DNA of 14,057 nucleotides, from assembly GCA_002171575.2 (NCBI GenBank), contig NHEI02000015.1, forward strand, positions 34,158-48,214, read 5' to 3'. The translations under genes were made by a program, and so were the position numbers. This DNA comes from Flavobacteriaceae bacterium TMED81. GTDB taxonomy: Bacteria > Bacteroidota > Bacteroidia > Flavobacteriales > Flavobacteriaceae. Within the stretch, counting starts at the first letter, position 1. Every line of letters begins with the position of its first letter. The notes under the pieces were generated by a model. The model had not been told where the DNA came from. It saw nothing but the letters and a program-made list of their open reading frames with translations, and made no database searches. This document shows, piece after piece, positions 1 through 6,057 of the stretch.

Positions 1-1268
1 ACCTTTTTCTTACTTTTCCGTGCAGCAATAAGAGCCGATTCATTACAAACATTTGCAATATCTGCTCCTGAAAACCCAGGGGTTTGTTTGGCCAAAAAGC
101 TCACGTCGAGTTGTTTATCAACTTTAAGGGGGTTTAAATGCACCTTAAAAATTTCTTCGCGCTCACGCAAGTCGGGTAAATCCACATAAATCTGCCGATC
201 AAAACGCCCAGCTCGCATCAGGGCTTTGTCCAATACATCCGATCGGTTGGTTGCTGCCAATACAATCACGTTGGTATCAGTTCCAAAACCATCCATTTCG
301 GTGAGTAGCTGATTGAGTGTGTTTTCGCGTTCGTCATTCGAACCCGTCATATTGCTCTTTCCACGGGCACGGCCGATGGCATCTATTTCGTCGATAAAAA
401 TGATAGCTGGTGATTTGTCTTTTGCTTGCTTAAATAAATCGCGTACACGTGAAGCACCGACCCCCACAAACATTTCTACAAAGTCCGACCCCGAAAGGGA
501 GAAAAAGGGAACTTTTGCTTCCCCTGCAACTGCTTTAGCCAAGAGTGTTTTTCCCGTTCCTGGAGGACCAACAAGTAAAGCACCCTTTGGAATTTTACCA
601 CCCAAAACGGTGTATTTACTCGGGTTTTTCAAAAAGTCTACAATTTCTTGTACCTCTTCTTTGGCACCCTCAAGTCCGGCAACATCTTTAAAGGTTACTT
701 TTACGTTTGACTTCTCGTCAAAGAGTTTTGCTTTTGACTTTCCGATATTAAAAATCTGACCTCCTCCGCCAGCTCCTCCGCCAGACATACGACGCATGAG
801 GAAAATCCACACTCCGATAATCAGAATTAGGGGTAGAAAACTCAGCATCACATCGAGCCATCGATTTTCTACGGTTTTAAAGTCGTAGTCAAATTCAACT
901 CCATTGCTTTTTGCTTCTTCCAATTTGGTTTGGAAAATCTCGAGGTTACCCACTTCAAACTGGTAGTGTGGTCCTTTGGCGTTTGAACGACCCAAAAAAT
1001 CTGTCGATCGGGCACCTTTGTGCTTTGAAGTTTGTAGGGCATCATCCTTAATGGTGACTTGCGCCAAGCTTTTGTTGATCACCAACACACGCTCGACCTC
1101 GTCATCATTGAGAAATCGCTCAAAGGTAGAGATATTGATGCGCTGGTCGTTGGTCATCCCATCGTTATTGAAGTATGACATGCTGATAAAAAACACAGCA
1201 ATCAAACCATACAGCCAATAGGCACTAATATTTGATTTTTTATTTGGAGTCTTTTCTTTTTTCGCCAT
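1..1268 (-). CDS. ftsH: ATP-dependent zinc metalloprotease FtsH (5' part; C-terminus off the window)
   Basis: Membrane-bound AAA+ protease that unfolds and degrades misfolded membrane proteins and some cytosolic regulators. 422 codons are visible without a stop, running off base 1. The order fits FtsH: a lysine-rich N-terminus, a first membrane helix (about 16-33), a periplasmic domain, a second helix (about 139-158), a Gly-rich hinge (162-170), then the AAA+ domain. That domain has Walker A GPPGTGKT (234-241), Walker B IIFIDEID (289-296) and the second region of homology with arginines in RAGRFDR (352-358). The HExxH zinc-protease domain is expected beyond the window and is not seen. The start is the ATG at 1268, two bases after the rsfS stop, giving MAKKEKTPNK. 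No promoter box lies in that gap, so it is probably co-transcribed with rsfS. Identification is firm; intactness of the protease half cannot be judged. Confidence 0.97.
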   Translation of the reverse strand, partial: MAKKEKTPNKKSNISAYWLYGLIAVFFISMSYFNNDGMTNDQRINISTFERFLNDDEVERVLVINKSLAQVTIKDDALQTSKHKGARSTDFLGRSNAKGPHYQFEVGNLEIFQTKLEEAKSNGVEFDYDFKTVENRWLDVMLSFLPLILIIGVWIFLMRRMSGGGAGGGGQIFNIGKSKAKLFDEKSNVKVTFKDVAGLEGAKEEVQEIVDFLKNPSKYTVLGGKIPKGALLVGPPGTGKTLLAKAVAGEAKVPFFSLSGSDFVEMFVGVGASRVRDLFKQAKDKSPAIIFIDEIDAIGRARGKSNMTGSNDERENTLNQLLTEMDGFGTDTNVIVLAATNRSDVLDKALMRAGRFDRQIYVDLPDLREREEIFKVHLNPLKVDKQLDVSFLAKQTPGFSGADIANVCNESALIAARKSKKK

Positions 1269-1270
1269 TT

Positions 1271-1639
1271 TTAATAGTTAGAAGCAATTTCAGTCAATTT
1301 TGCATCGCCCCACAAGGATTCGATGTCATAGTTTTTTCGAACAGATTTTTGAAAAATATGAACGACAATGTCGATATAATCCAATAGCACCCATTCAGCT
1401 GTTTCGGTTCCCTCAACCTGAAAGGGCTTTTCCCGAAGGGATTTGCTCACTTGTTTTTGAACAGATCCAGCCAAGGCATTTACTTGCGTATTTGAGCCCC
1501 CTGAACAAATGATAAAATATTTGCACACGGCGTTTTCAATATCCCTCAAATCCAATATACGGATGTCTTCCCCTTTTATGTTTTCAAGAGCATCGACAAT
1601 CGCTGCGATGAGTTGATCCGTGTTTTCGAGTTTACTCAT
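1271..1639 (-). CDS. rsfS: Ribosome silencing factor RsfS (YbeB/DUF143 family)
   Basis: Binds ribosomal protein uL14 on the 50S subunit and blocks subunit joining when nutrients are short (family knowledge). The 122-residue product has the usual length and the family's conserved blocks: CKYFIICSGGSNTQV near residue 39, and the C-terminal EWVLLDYIDIVVHIF followed by YDIESLWGDA. An in-frame codon six residues upstream (1657) could extend it, but that stretch lies in the leader. The ATG at 1639, giving MSKLENTDQ, matches family length and lies 15 bases after a TAGATTTG promoter box. It is the first gene of a leftward pair with ftsH (2-base gap) and is divergent from birA. The rsfS-ftsH pairing is common in Bacteroidota, while other phyla often pair rsfS with nadD. 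No defects seen. Confidence 0.93.
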   Translation of the reverse strand: MSKLENTDQLIAAIVDALENIKGEDIRILDLRDIENAVCKYFIICSGGSNTQVNALAGSVQKQVSKSLREKPFQVEGTETAEWVLLDYIDIVVHIFQKSVRKNYDIESLWGDAKLTEIASNY

Positions 1640-1654
1640 ATAATCAAGATACAG

Positions 1655-1662
1655 CAAATCTA
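1655..1662 (-). promoter_or_regulatory. Putative -7 promoter box of rsfS-ftsH
   Basis: The minus strand reads TAGATTTG, a perfect match to the Bacteroidota consensus TAnnTTTG, ending 15 bases before the rsfS ATG. No clear TTG -33 element is found at the usual distance; TTC is the nearest match. The box touches the dyad at 1661-1680. Confidence 0.6.
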
Positions 1663-1680
1663 TTACAAATTCGTGTAATA
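1661..1680. promoter_or_regulatory. Perfect inverted repeat between the birA and rsfS promoters (operator candidate)
   Basis: The arms TATTACA (1661-1667) and TGTAATA (1674-1680) are exact reverse complements separated by 6 bases. The dyad overlaps two bases of the rsfS -7 box and covers the place where the birA -33 element would sit (about 1672-1675). A protein bound here could therefore affect both promoters. The symmetry is seen directly; a regulatory role is inference. No regulator gene is present in the window, and the BirA here has no DNA-binding domain, so it is not an obvious ligand. Confidence 0.4.
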
Positions 1681-1694
1681 CGAAGTGATATTGC

Positions 1695-1702
1695 TAGCTT
1701 TG
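1695..1702 (+). promoter_or_regulatory. Putative -7 promoter box of birA
   Basis: TAGCTTTG matches TAnnTTTG and ends four bases before the birA ATG at 1707. If the box occupies its usual place relative to the transcript start, transcription would begin at or next to the A of the start codon. No good TTG -33 element is visible. Confidence 0.6.
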
Positions 1703-1706
1703 TTGC

Positions 1707-2432
1707 ATGCATATAATCAAACTTGATGCCACCGACTCCACCAATGATCACTTACGTCAAATGTTATTGGCAAATGTGTTGACAACCCCCACTGTGGTTT
1801 GGAGTCTATTTCAAAAAAAAGGAAAAGGACAGCGCGGGCAAGTTTGGACAAGTCAAGCGGGTGAAAACCTGATGTTTTCTCTGTATATCCCAAATCTAAC
1901 CCGAAGTGCAGATCAACTTTTTTCAATCCATAAAATCGTTTCTGTTTGTTTGGCAGACTGGCTATTATCGCTTCAAATCCCAAATATCTCCGTGAAATGG
2001 CCAAACGACATTTTGTCAGGCGATAAAAAATTGGCTGGAATTTTAGTGGAAAGCAGTGTGCAGAAGTCAATGGCAAAGTCGATCATTATTGGAATGGGAA
2101 TCAATGTCAATCAAATTCAATTTCCACAACTCCCCAATGCCACTTCTATGCGGCTATGCAATGCAAAGACCTATGATTTGAATACTCTCCTGTTGTCTGT
2201 AGTGCCCAAACTTATAGAGGGACTAACTCTCCCTGGGAAAGATTGGGATCATGCCTACCAGCAATCTCTCTATGGTTTGAACCAAAACAGGCGGTTTGTG
2301 AGTGGTAAACACGAGTTTGAAGGGATTATCCGATCGGTTAGTCCAGAGGGAAAACTTGTACTCGAAACCGAAATTGGCGAGCAGCTGTTTGAAGTTAAGG
2401 AATTACAGTTTGTGCATATTGCCGATCAATGA
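1707..2432 (+). CDS. birA: Biotin--[acetyl-CoA-carboxylase] ligase, monofunctional BirA type
   Basis: Activates biotin with ATP to biotinyl-AMP and attaches it to the biotin carrier domain of acetyl-CoA carboxylase and similar enzymes in the cytosol. Visible in the 241 residues are the N-terminal STN motif (11-13), the biotin/AMP loop GKGQRGQVW (39-47, a variant of GRGRRGR), KWPND (97-101) and KKLAGILVE with the conserved lysine near 108. A short C-terminal domain follows. There is no N-terminal helix-turn-helix, so unlike E. coli BirA it should not repress transcription. The start is the ATG at 1707, since the protein begins in the usual way with a strand leading into DSTN, and a promoter box lies four bases upstream. 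It is divergent from rsfS, and its last 30 bases overlap the end of the opposing SRPBCC-like gene. Confidence 0.94.
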   Translation: MHIIKLDATDSTNDHLRQMLLANVLTTPTVVWSLFQKKGKGQRGQVWTSQAGENLMFSLYIPNLTRSADQLFSIHKIVSVCLADWLLSLQIPNISVKWPNDILSGDKKLAGILVESSVQKSMAKSIIIGMGINVNQIQFPQLPNATSMRLCNAKTYDLNTLLLSVVPKLIEGLTLPGKDWDHAYQQSLYGLNQNRRFVSGKHEFEGIIRSVSPEGKLVLETEIGEQLFEVKELQFVHIADQ

Positions 2433-2792
2433 CTCCATAAATTGGGTTAAGGGTTTTTTGACCATCATCGCCATCATCGGGTTAAAATCTCCTTCAAATT
2501 GCAATTGAACATCTGTTTGCGTTTCAGAGATTTTTGTCAACTGCCCACGCAGTGAAAAAGAAATTTTGTCACTGGAAGATGTCAGTACGATTGATTCGTT
2601 GGGCTGTTTATCGCCGATTGTCAGTCCAATTTCAGGCATCCCACCGAGTTTAAATCGAAATCGGTTATCGTCAATTTTTGTAAACGCTGCACCCTCTGGC
2701 ATCAGGCCTTCGTAGGTTTCAACACTGGACAGTTTAGAAAAAAGTTGTTCGGTTGAATGGTCAACACGAGCGATCGAGCTATTGATTTCCAT
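2403..2792 (-). CDS. Small SRPBCC-like (START/Bet v1 fold) protein of unknown function
   Basis: A 129-residue protein with no signal peptide or membrane segment. It starts MEINSSIARVDHSTEQLF, with alternating strands, an EGLMPEG stretch, more strands and a long C-terminal helix with a Met-rich turn (FNPMMAMMV). That layout suggests the SRPBCC ligand-binding fold, as in the CoxG-like or polyketide-cyclase-like small proteins. No ligand or catalytic residues can be named. The ATG at 2792 was chosen because it lies four bases after the pyrE stop; the longer frame (to 2888) would overlap pyrE with low-complexity sequence that does not look like this family. It is probably the second gene of a pyrE operon. 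An SRPBCC gene behind pyrE is a recurring flavobacterial arrangement, but a link to pyrimidine synthesis is not established. Its 3' end overlaps birA by 30 bases, tail to tail. Confidence 0.75.
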   Translation of the reverse strand: MEINSSIARVDHSTEQLFSKLSSVETYEGLMPEGAAFTKIDDNRFRFKLGGMPEIGLTIGDKQPNESIVLTSSSDKISFSLRGQLTKISETQTDVQLQFEGDFNPMMAMMVKKPLTQFMESLIGNMHKL

Positions 2793-2796
2793 ATTG

Positions 2797-3438
2797 TTAG
2801 GGTTTCCATTTTTCGGGCGCCAAACGCCATTTGCGTAACATTTCTTCTTCGCTTTTGAGGATAAAGCGGTTTTCGGTGGCGAGCTCAATTAAATGTTCGT
2901 AATCACTCAATGAATAAACGCTGATCCCCTCTTTTTTAAATCGTTTTTCGGCAACCTGAAAATTGTAATCAAAAATCGATAGCAAGCACTTGATCGATGC
3001 ATCGCTTTCCTGCAATGCTTTAATGGCTTCCATACTGCTTTTTCCAGTGCTGATGAGGTCTTCAATCATAACGACTTGACTGTTTTTTGGCAAGATCCCT
3101 TCAATCTGATTTTTTCGTCCGTGTCCTTTGGGCTTTGGACGGATATAGACAAAAGGTAAGTTGAGTTCTTCGGCAACCAAAGCCCCAATCCCAATGGCAC
3201 CAGTTGCCACGCCTGCAATCACGTCGGGCTTGCCATATATGGCTTCAATTTGCTTGGCGAACTGCTCGCGGATGTATGTGCGAACGGTCGGATATGACAA
3301 TGCGATGCGGTTGTCACAATATATTGGAGATTTCCACCCACTGGCCCAAGTAAATGGATTTTTAGGTTCCAACTTTATTGCATTAATTTGTATTAGTAAC
3401 TCAGCAATTTTTTTGGCTGTGAAGGCATCGTGAATCAT
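2797..3438 (-). CDS. pyrE: Orotate phosphoribosyltransferase PyrE
   Basis: Joins orotate to PRPP to make orotidine 5'-phosphate, the fifth step of UMP synthesis, in the cytosol. The 213-residue product contains the substrate region NPFTWASGWKSPIYCDNR (27-44), a PAIR-like segment GVATGAIGIGALVA (76-89), the mobile basic loop RPKPKGHGRKNQIEG (100-114) and the PRPP-binding signature VVMIEDLISTGKS (122-134). An upstream in-frame codon at 3465 exists, but translating from it would read through the promoter box. The ATG at 3438 gives MIHDAFTAKK, the usual flavobacterial start. The box TACTTTTG lies four bases before it. It is followed after four bases by the SRPBCC-like gene and is divergent from the NUDIX gene. 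No defects seen. Confidence 0.95.
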   Translation of the reverse strand: MIHDAFTAKKIAELLIQINAIKLEPKNPFTWASGWKSPIYCDNRIALSYPTVRTYIREQFAKQIEAIYGKPDVIAGVATGAIGIGALVAEELNLPFVYIRPKPKGHGRKNQIEGILPKNSQVVMIEDLISTGKSSMEAIKALQESDASIKCLLSIFDYNFQVAEKRFKKEGISVYSLSDYEHLIELATENRFILKSEEEMLRKWRLAPEKWKP

Positions 3439-3442
3439 GGGA

Positions 3443-3450
3443 CAAAAGTA
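3443..3450 (-). promoter_or_regulatory. Putative -7 promoter box of pyrE
   Basis: The minus strand reads TACTTTTG, then TCCC, then the pyrE ATG. A TTG lies 17 bases upstream of the box, a little closer than the roughly 19-21 reported for Bacteroidota. The layout predicts a leaderless or almost leaderless pyrE transcript. Confidence 0.65.
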
Positions 3451-3475
3451 TAAAGTTTTTATCAATACAAAATTG

Positions 3476-4045
3476 ATGATCTTAACGACTACACTCCCAA
3501 AATCTAAACATGCCTTGGTATTGCCTCTTGCAGCTACATCTTTTCAGACCATTTTACAAGTCCTAAAGGAAACGAATGCAAAGAAAATATATTTGATCGG
3601 AGATGATCCCGCAACGCTTTTGGGGACTTTCAAATCCAAATTACCAGTTGTTCAAGCGGGAGGAGGATTGGTTCGGAACCAAAGCGGGAAGATGCTTTTT
3701 ATTTTTCGAAAAGGGAAATGGGATTTGCCCAAAGGTAAAATTGACAAGGGTGAGACCCTTGAAAAAGGAGCAAAACGTGAGGTCAAAGAGGAAACAGGAG
3801 TCAAAAAACTTCAGCTCAATGGGTTGGCTGGCGTGACCTATCATATTTTTAAACGCAACGACAAATACCAACTCAAAGAGACCCATTGGTTTCATATGAC
3901 GACAACCTACACTGGCAAACTCAAGCCTGAGCTACAGGAAGACATCACAAAAGCCAAATGGAAAGGCCCGAAAAAAACGGCCAAGGCCTTAGAAAATTCA
4001 TATGGCAATATCAAGTTTTTACTGAAAGATTTTAAGATCAGTTAG
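3476..4045 (+). CDS. NUDIX hydrolase with an N-terminal extension
   Basis: Cleaves a nucleoside diphosphate linked to another group; the substrate cannot be read from the sequence. The 189-residue form carries a complete NUDIX box at 87-109, matching G-x5-E-x7-REV-x-EETG-V exactly, so the Mg-binding glutamates are present. About 60 residues precede the NUDIX fold and resemble no catalytic domain I know; they may be a small dimer or substrate domain. The C-terminus is lysine-rich. The start is uncertain: ATG 3476 (MILTTTLPKS) is preferred, because ATG 3437 would overlap the pyrE start codon and translate the pyrE promoter. No TAnnTTTG box was found in front of it. It is divergent from pyrE and convergent with coaD, sharing stop-codon bases in TTAG (4042-4045). 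This placement between pyrE and coaD recurs in flavobacteria. Confidence 0.9.
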   Translation: MILTTTLPKSKHALVLPLAATSFQTILQVLKETNAKKIYLIGDDPATLLGTFKSKLPVVQAGGGLVRNQSGKMLFIFRKGKWDLPKGKIDKGETLEKGAKREVKEETGVKKLQLNGLAGVTYHIFKRNDKYQLKETHWFHMTTTYTGKLKPELQEDITKAKWKGPKKTAKALENSYGNIKFLLKDFKIS

Positions 4046-4494
4046 ATCCGAACACAATCTGGTACAAATCGTTTATAGTCTCCTTTATTGCGGATGATTT
4101 CTCTAACGATGCTACTGCTGATAAATGAAGTTTGGATTGAGGTCAATAAAAAGACCGTTTCGATATTTGACAACTCACGGTTGGTTCGGGCAATGGCTTT
4201 TTCAAACTCAAAATCACCGTTGTTACGAACACCTCGCAGAAGATAGTTGGCGCCTACGGATTTACAAAAATCAATGGTGAGTCCTTGGTAATCCATCACT
4301 TTAACTTTGGGGTTGTCTTGAAAGCATTGCGCAATAAATTCCTTACGCTGCTCGATGGAGAACATATGGCTTTTTTCGGCATTATACCCAATCCCAACGA
4401 TAATCTCGTCAAAAATGGTTGCTCCACGCTCAACGATGTCTTGATGACCTAGTGTAAGCGGATCAAAAGACCCAGGAAAAACGGCTCGTTTCAT
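4042..4494 (-). CDS. coaD: Phosphopantetheine adenylyltransferase CoaD
   Basis: Transfers AMP from ATP to 4'-phosphopantetheine, giving dephospho-CoA, the penultimate step of CoA synthesis. The 150-residue product has the normal length and the nucleotidyltransferase marks: the N-terminal KRAVFPGSFDPLTLGH with the TxGH motif (14-17), LRGVRNNGDFEFE and NREL in the middle, and the ISSSIVRE signature near the C-terminus. The ATG at 4494 is certain from the conserved MKRAVFPGSFDP start; a longer reading (to 4542) would overlap ddl. The box TACCTTTG lies four bases before the start, in the 13-base gap after ddl. The gene may therefore have its own promoter as well as read-through from ddl. The end shares TTAG with the NUDIX stop. 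No defects seen. Confidence 0.96.
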   Translation of the reverse strand: MKRAVFPGSFDPLTLGHQDIVERGATIFDEIIVGIGYNAEKSHMFSIEQRKEFIAQCFQDNPKVKVMDYQGLTIDFCKSVGANYLLRGVRNNGDFEFEKAIARTNRELSNIETVFLLTSIQTSFISSSIVREIIRNKGDYKRFVPDCVRI

Positions 4495-4498
4495 AGTG

Positions 4499-4506
4499 CA
4501 AAGGTA
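4499..4506 (-). promoter_or_regulatory. Putative -7 promoter box of coaD
   Basis: The minus strand reads TACCTTTG, CACT, ATG. The box sits almost directly after the ddl stop codon (4508-4510), so any -33 element would be within the ddl coding end. No clear TTG is seen there, which makes a chance match possible. Confidence 0.5.
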
Positions 4507-4507
4507 T

Positions 4508-5470
4508 TTATTTTTCCATGGCTTCGACCAGAGCATTTCCAATTAGATCTCTCAGCGATATGCCAGCGTGTTTGGCTTGCTGTGGCAGCAAACTTTCTTC
4601 TGTTAGCCCGGGAACGGTATTGATTTCCAAAAAGTGGGGGACGTTTCCAACAAAAATAAAATCACTTCGGCTCATGCCTTTCATACCCAGAGCGGTGTAG
4701 ACTTTTTCTGCTGCAATTCGCAATGCTTGATGTTGGGATTCAGTCAATCGAGCAGGGGTAATTTCTTCCGACTTCCCTTCGTATTTGGCACTAAAATCAA
4801 AAAAATCCTCATCTGTGACGATTTCTGTTGGTGCCAAAACACGCACTTTCCCCTGATAGGTGATAACGCCAATAGAAACTTCGGTCCCTTGCAAAAACGA
4901 CTCGATCAACACTCCGCTATCTTCTTTGTGAGCAACTTCGATCGCCGCACGCAAGTTGTTTTCTTCATAAACCTTTGACACGCCAAAGCTACTTCCCGCT
5001 TGGTTGGCTTTAACAAAGCAGGGTAGCCCCACTTTTGCAACGATCTCTTGTGTATCAATTGTGTCCCCAGCTGAAAGGACAATTCGCGTTGCCATGGCAA
5101 TCCCATGTGGCGCTAAGTATTCTAAGGTTTTTGCCTTGTTATAGGTTAGGGAAGAGACCTCTGCTGCACAGCCAGTGTAGGGGATTTGCAAACTGTCAAA
5201 ATAGGACTGTAGCTCTCCATTTTCACCCGGCGTACCATGCACAGCATTAAATACCGCATCAAACCGTAGATCACCGCTGCTAAAATCAGCAATGTCAATC
5301 GGTTTCCAATTGCCATCAACCTCTACAAGCCAGGCATCTTTGTCGATTCGTACGGCGTAAGGATCATAAACCTCCTTGTCGATATGGGCCATCACGACAG
5401 CTCCACTTTTCAGCGAAATGTCATGCTCGGATGTATACCCTCCCATTATTACGGCTACACGTAGTTTCAT
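4508..5470 (-). CDS. ddl: D-alanine--D-alanine ligase
   Basis: ATP-dependent ligation of two D-alanines for the end of the peptidoglycan stem peptide; cytosolic ATP-grasp enzyme. The 320-residue product has MGGYTSEHDISL with the conserved Glu15, HGTPGENG (78-85), the flexible glycine-rich loop QAGSSFGV (157-164), and the C-terminal metal and substrate block SRSDF (Asp270) plus FLEINTVPGLT (Glu282, Asn284). These are the Ddl signatures, with a complete C-terminus. The start is the ATG at 5470, giving MKLRVAVIMGG, with promoter box TATTTTTG four bases upstream. It is divergent from the PASTA gene, with only 29 bases between the two start codons, and lies 13 bases upstream of coaD. The terminal dipeptide expected is the normal D-Ala-D-Ala; nothing suggests a D-lactate or D-serine variant, though specificity cannot be proved from sequence. 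Confidence 0.96.
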   Translation of the reverse strand: MKLRVAVIMGGYTSEHDISLKSGAVVMAHIDKEVYDPYAVRIDKDAWLVEVDGNWKPIDIADFSSGDLRFDAVFNAVHGTPGENGELQSYFDSLQIPYTGCAAEVSSLTYNKAKTLEYLAPHGIAMATRIVLSAGDTIDTQEIVAKVGLPCFVKANQAGSSFGVSKVYEENNLRAAIEVAHKEDSGVLIESFLQGTEVSIGVITYQGKVRVLAPTEIVTDEDFFDFSAKYEGKSEEITPARLTESQHQALRIAAEKVYTALGMKGMSRSDFIFVGNVPHFLEINTVPGLTEESLLPQQAKHAGISLRDLIGNALVEAMEK

Positions 5471-5474
5471 TTGA

Positions 5475-5482
5475 CAAAAATA
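5475..5482 (-). promoter_or_regulatory. Putative -7 promoter box of ddl
   Basis: The minus strand reads TATTTTTG, TCAA, then the ddl ATG. The opposing box of the PASTA gene begins only four bases away (5487). Each -33 region would fall in or near the first codons of the other gene; no good TTG is seen for this one. Confidence 0.6.
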
Positions 5483-5486
5483 TCAT

Positions 5487-5494
5487 TAATTTTG
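5487..5494 (+). promoter_or_regulatory. Putative -7 promoter box of the PASTA-rluD pair
   Basis: TAATTTTG is followed by ACCGA and the ATG at 5500. A TTG at 5471-5473 is 13 bases upstream, closer than usual for a -33 element. The box is back to back with the ddl box. Confidence 0.55.
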
Positions 5495-5499
5495 ACCGA

Positions 5500-6057
5500 A
5501 TGCGACGACTTCGGTTTTTTATCAGCAAATCCTTTTTAATGTCACTCCTTCAAGCAGGTCTCGTTGGGGTTGGTTTGGTTTTTTTATTGTTTTTGATTCT
5601 ACACTTTCACACCCGTCAAAACCGTTTGATTGCGGTGCCAGATCTTCATCAAATCCCGCTAGCGGAGGCCGAAGATTTGCTTTCCGATTTGCGACTCAAT
5701 TTTGAAGTCATTGACTCCACCCAATTCAATCCCGAAATCGCACCGCTATCGGTTATCGAACACCAACCGCGCGCCCATGATGAAGTCAAGCGAGGACGTA
5801 AAATTTACCTCACGCTCAACCCATCTACCTTTCGAAAAGTATCTGTACCCAATGTGGTGCAAGTAACCTATCGCAATGCGGTTTCCTCTTTGCGTGCTGT
5901 CGGATTGGAGGTTGGAAACATTAGCTACCGCAACAATATCGGTAAAGATATGGTCTTGGCTTTGCGCTTTGAAGGCGATGAGATTGATCCAGGTGCTAAA
6001 ATCCCAAAATCGTCCAAAGTCGATTTAGTTCTCGGAAATGGAAGACGAGCCCGATGA
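5500..6057 (+). CDS. Membrane-anchored protein with two PASTA domains
   Basis: PASTA domains bind peptidoglycan fragments or beta-lactam-like ligands in some proteins and act as spacers in others. The 185-residue product has a basic N-terminus (MRRLRFFISKSF), one strong membrane helix at about 15-36, then two PASTA repeats in the periplasm (about 44-107 starting VPDL, and 113-180 starting VPNVV). It ends in a basic tail. There is no kinase or transpeptidase domain, unlike PknB-type kinases or PASTA-bearing penicillin-binding proteins, so the role is unknown. Start ATG 5500 was preferred over the longer frame from 5431, which would run back through ddl and the promoter; the chosen start has a TAATTTTG box five bases before it. 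It overlaps rluD by ATGA and is divergent from ddl, a neighbourhood often kept in Bacteroidota that fits an envelope role. Confidence 0.88.
   Translation: MRRLRFFISKSFLMSLLQAGLVGVGLVFLLFLILHFHTRQNRLIAVPDLHQIPLAEAEDLLSDLRLNFEVIDSTQFNPEIAPLSVIEHQPRAHDEVKRGRKIYLTLNPSTFRKVSVPNVVQVTYRNAVSSLRAVGLEVGNISYRNNIGKDMVLALRFEGDEIDPGAKIPKSSKVDLVLGNGRRAR

Noticed and set aside
313..759. 148-codon open frame on the + strand
   Set aside because: It lies wholly antisense to the conserved AAA+ domain of ftsH and its translation resembles no protein; it is a shadow frame.
2793..2888. Longer start for the SRPBCC-like gene
   Set aside because: Would add 32 low-complexity residues read from the end of pyrE; the ATG four bases after the pyrE stop is simpler.
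3439..3465. Upstream start for pyrE (MIKTLYFCP extension)
   Set aside because: The extension is the promoter box read as protein, and relatives start at the later Met.
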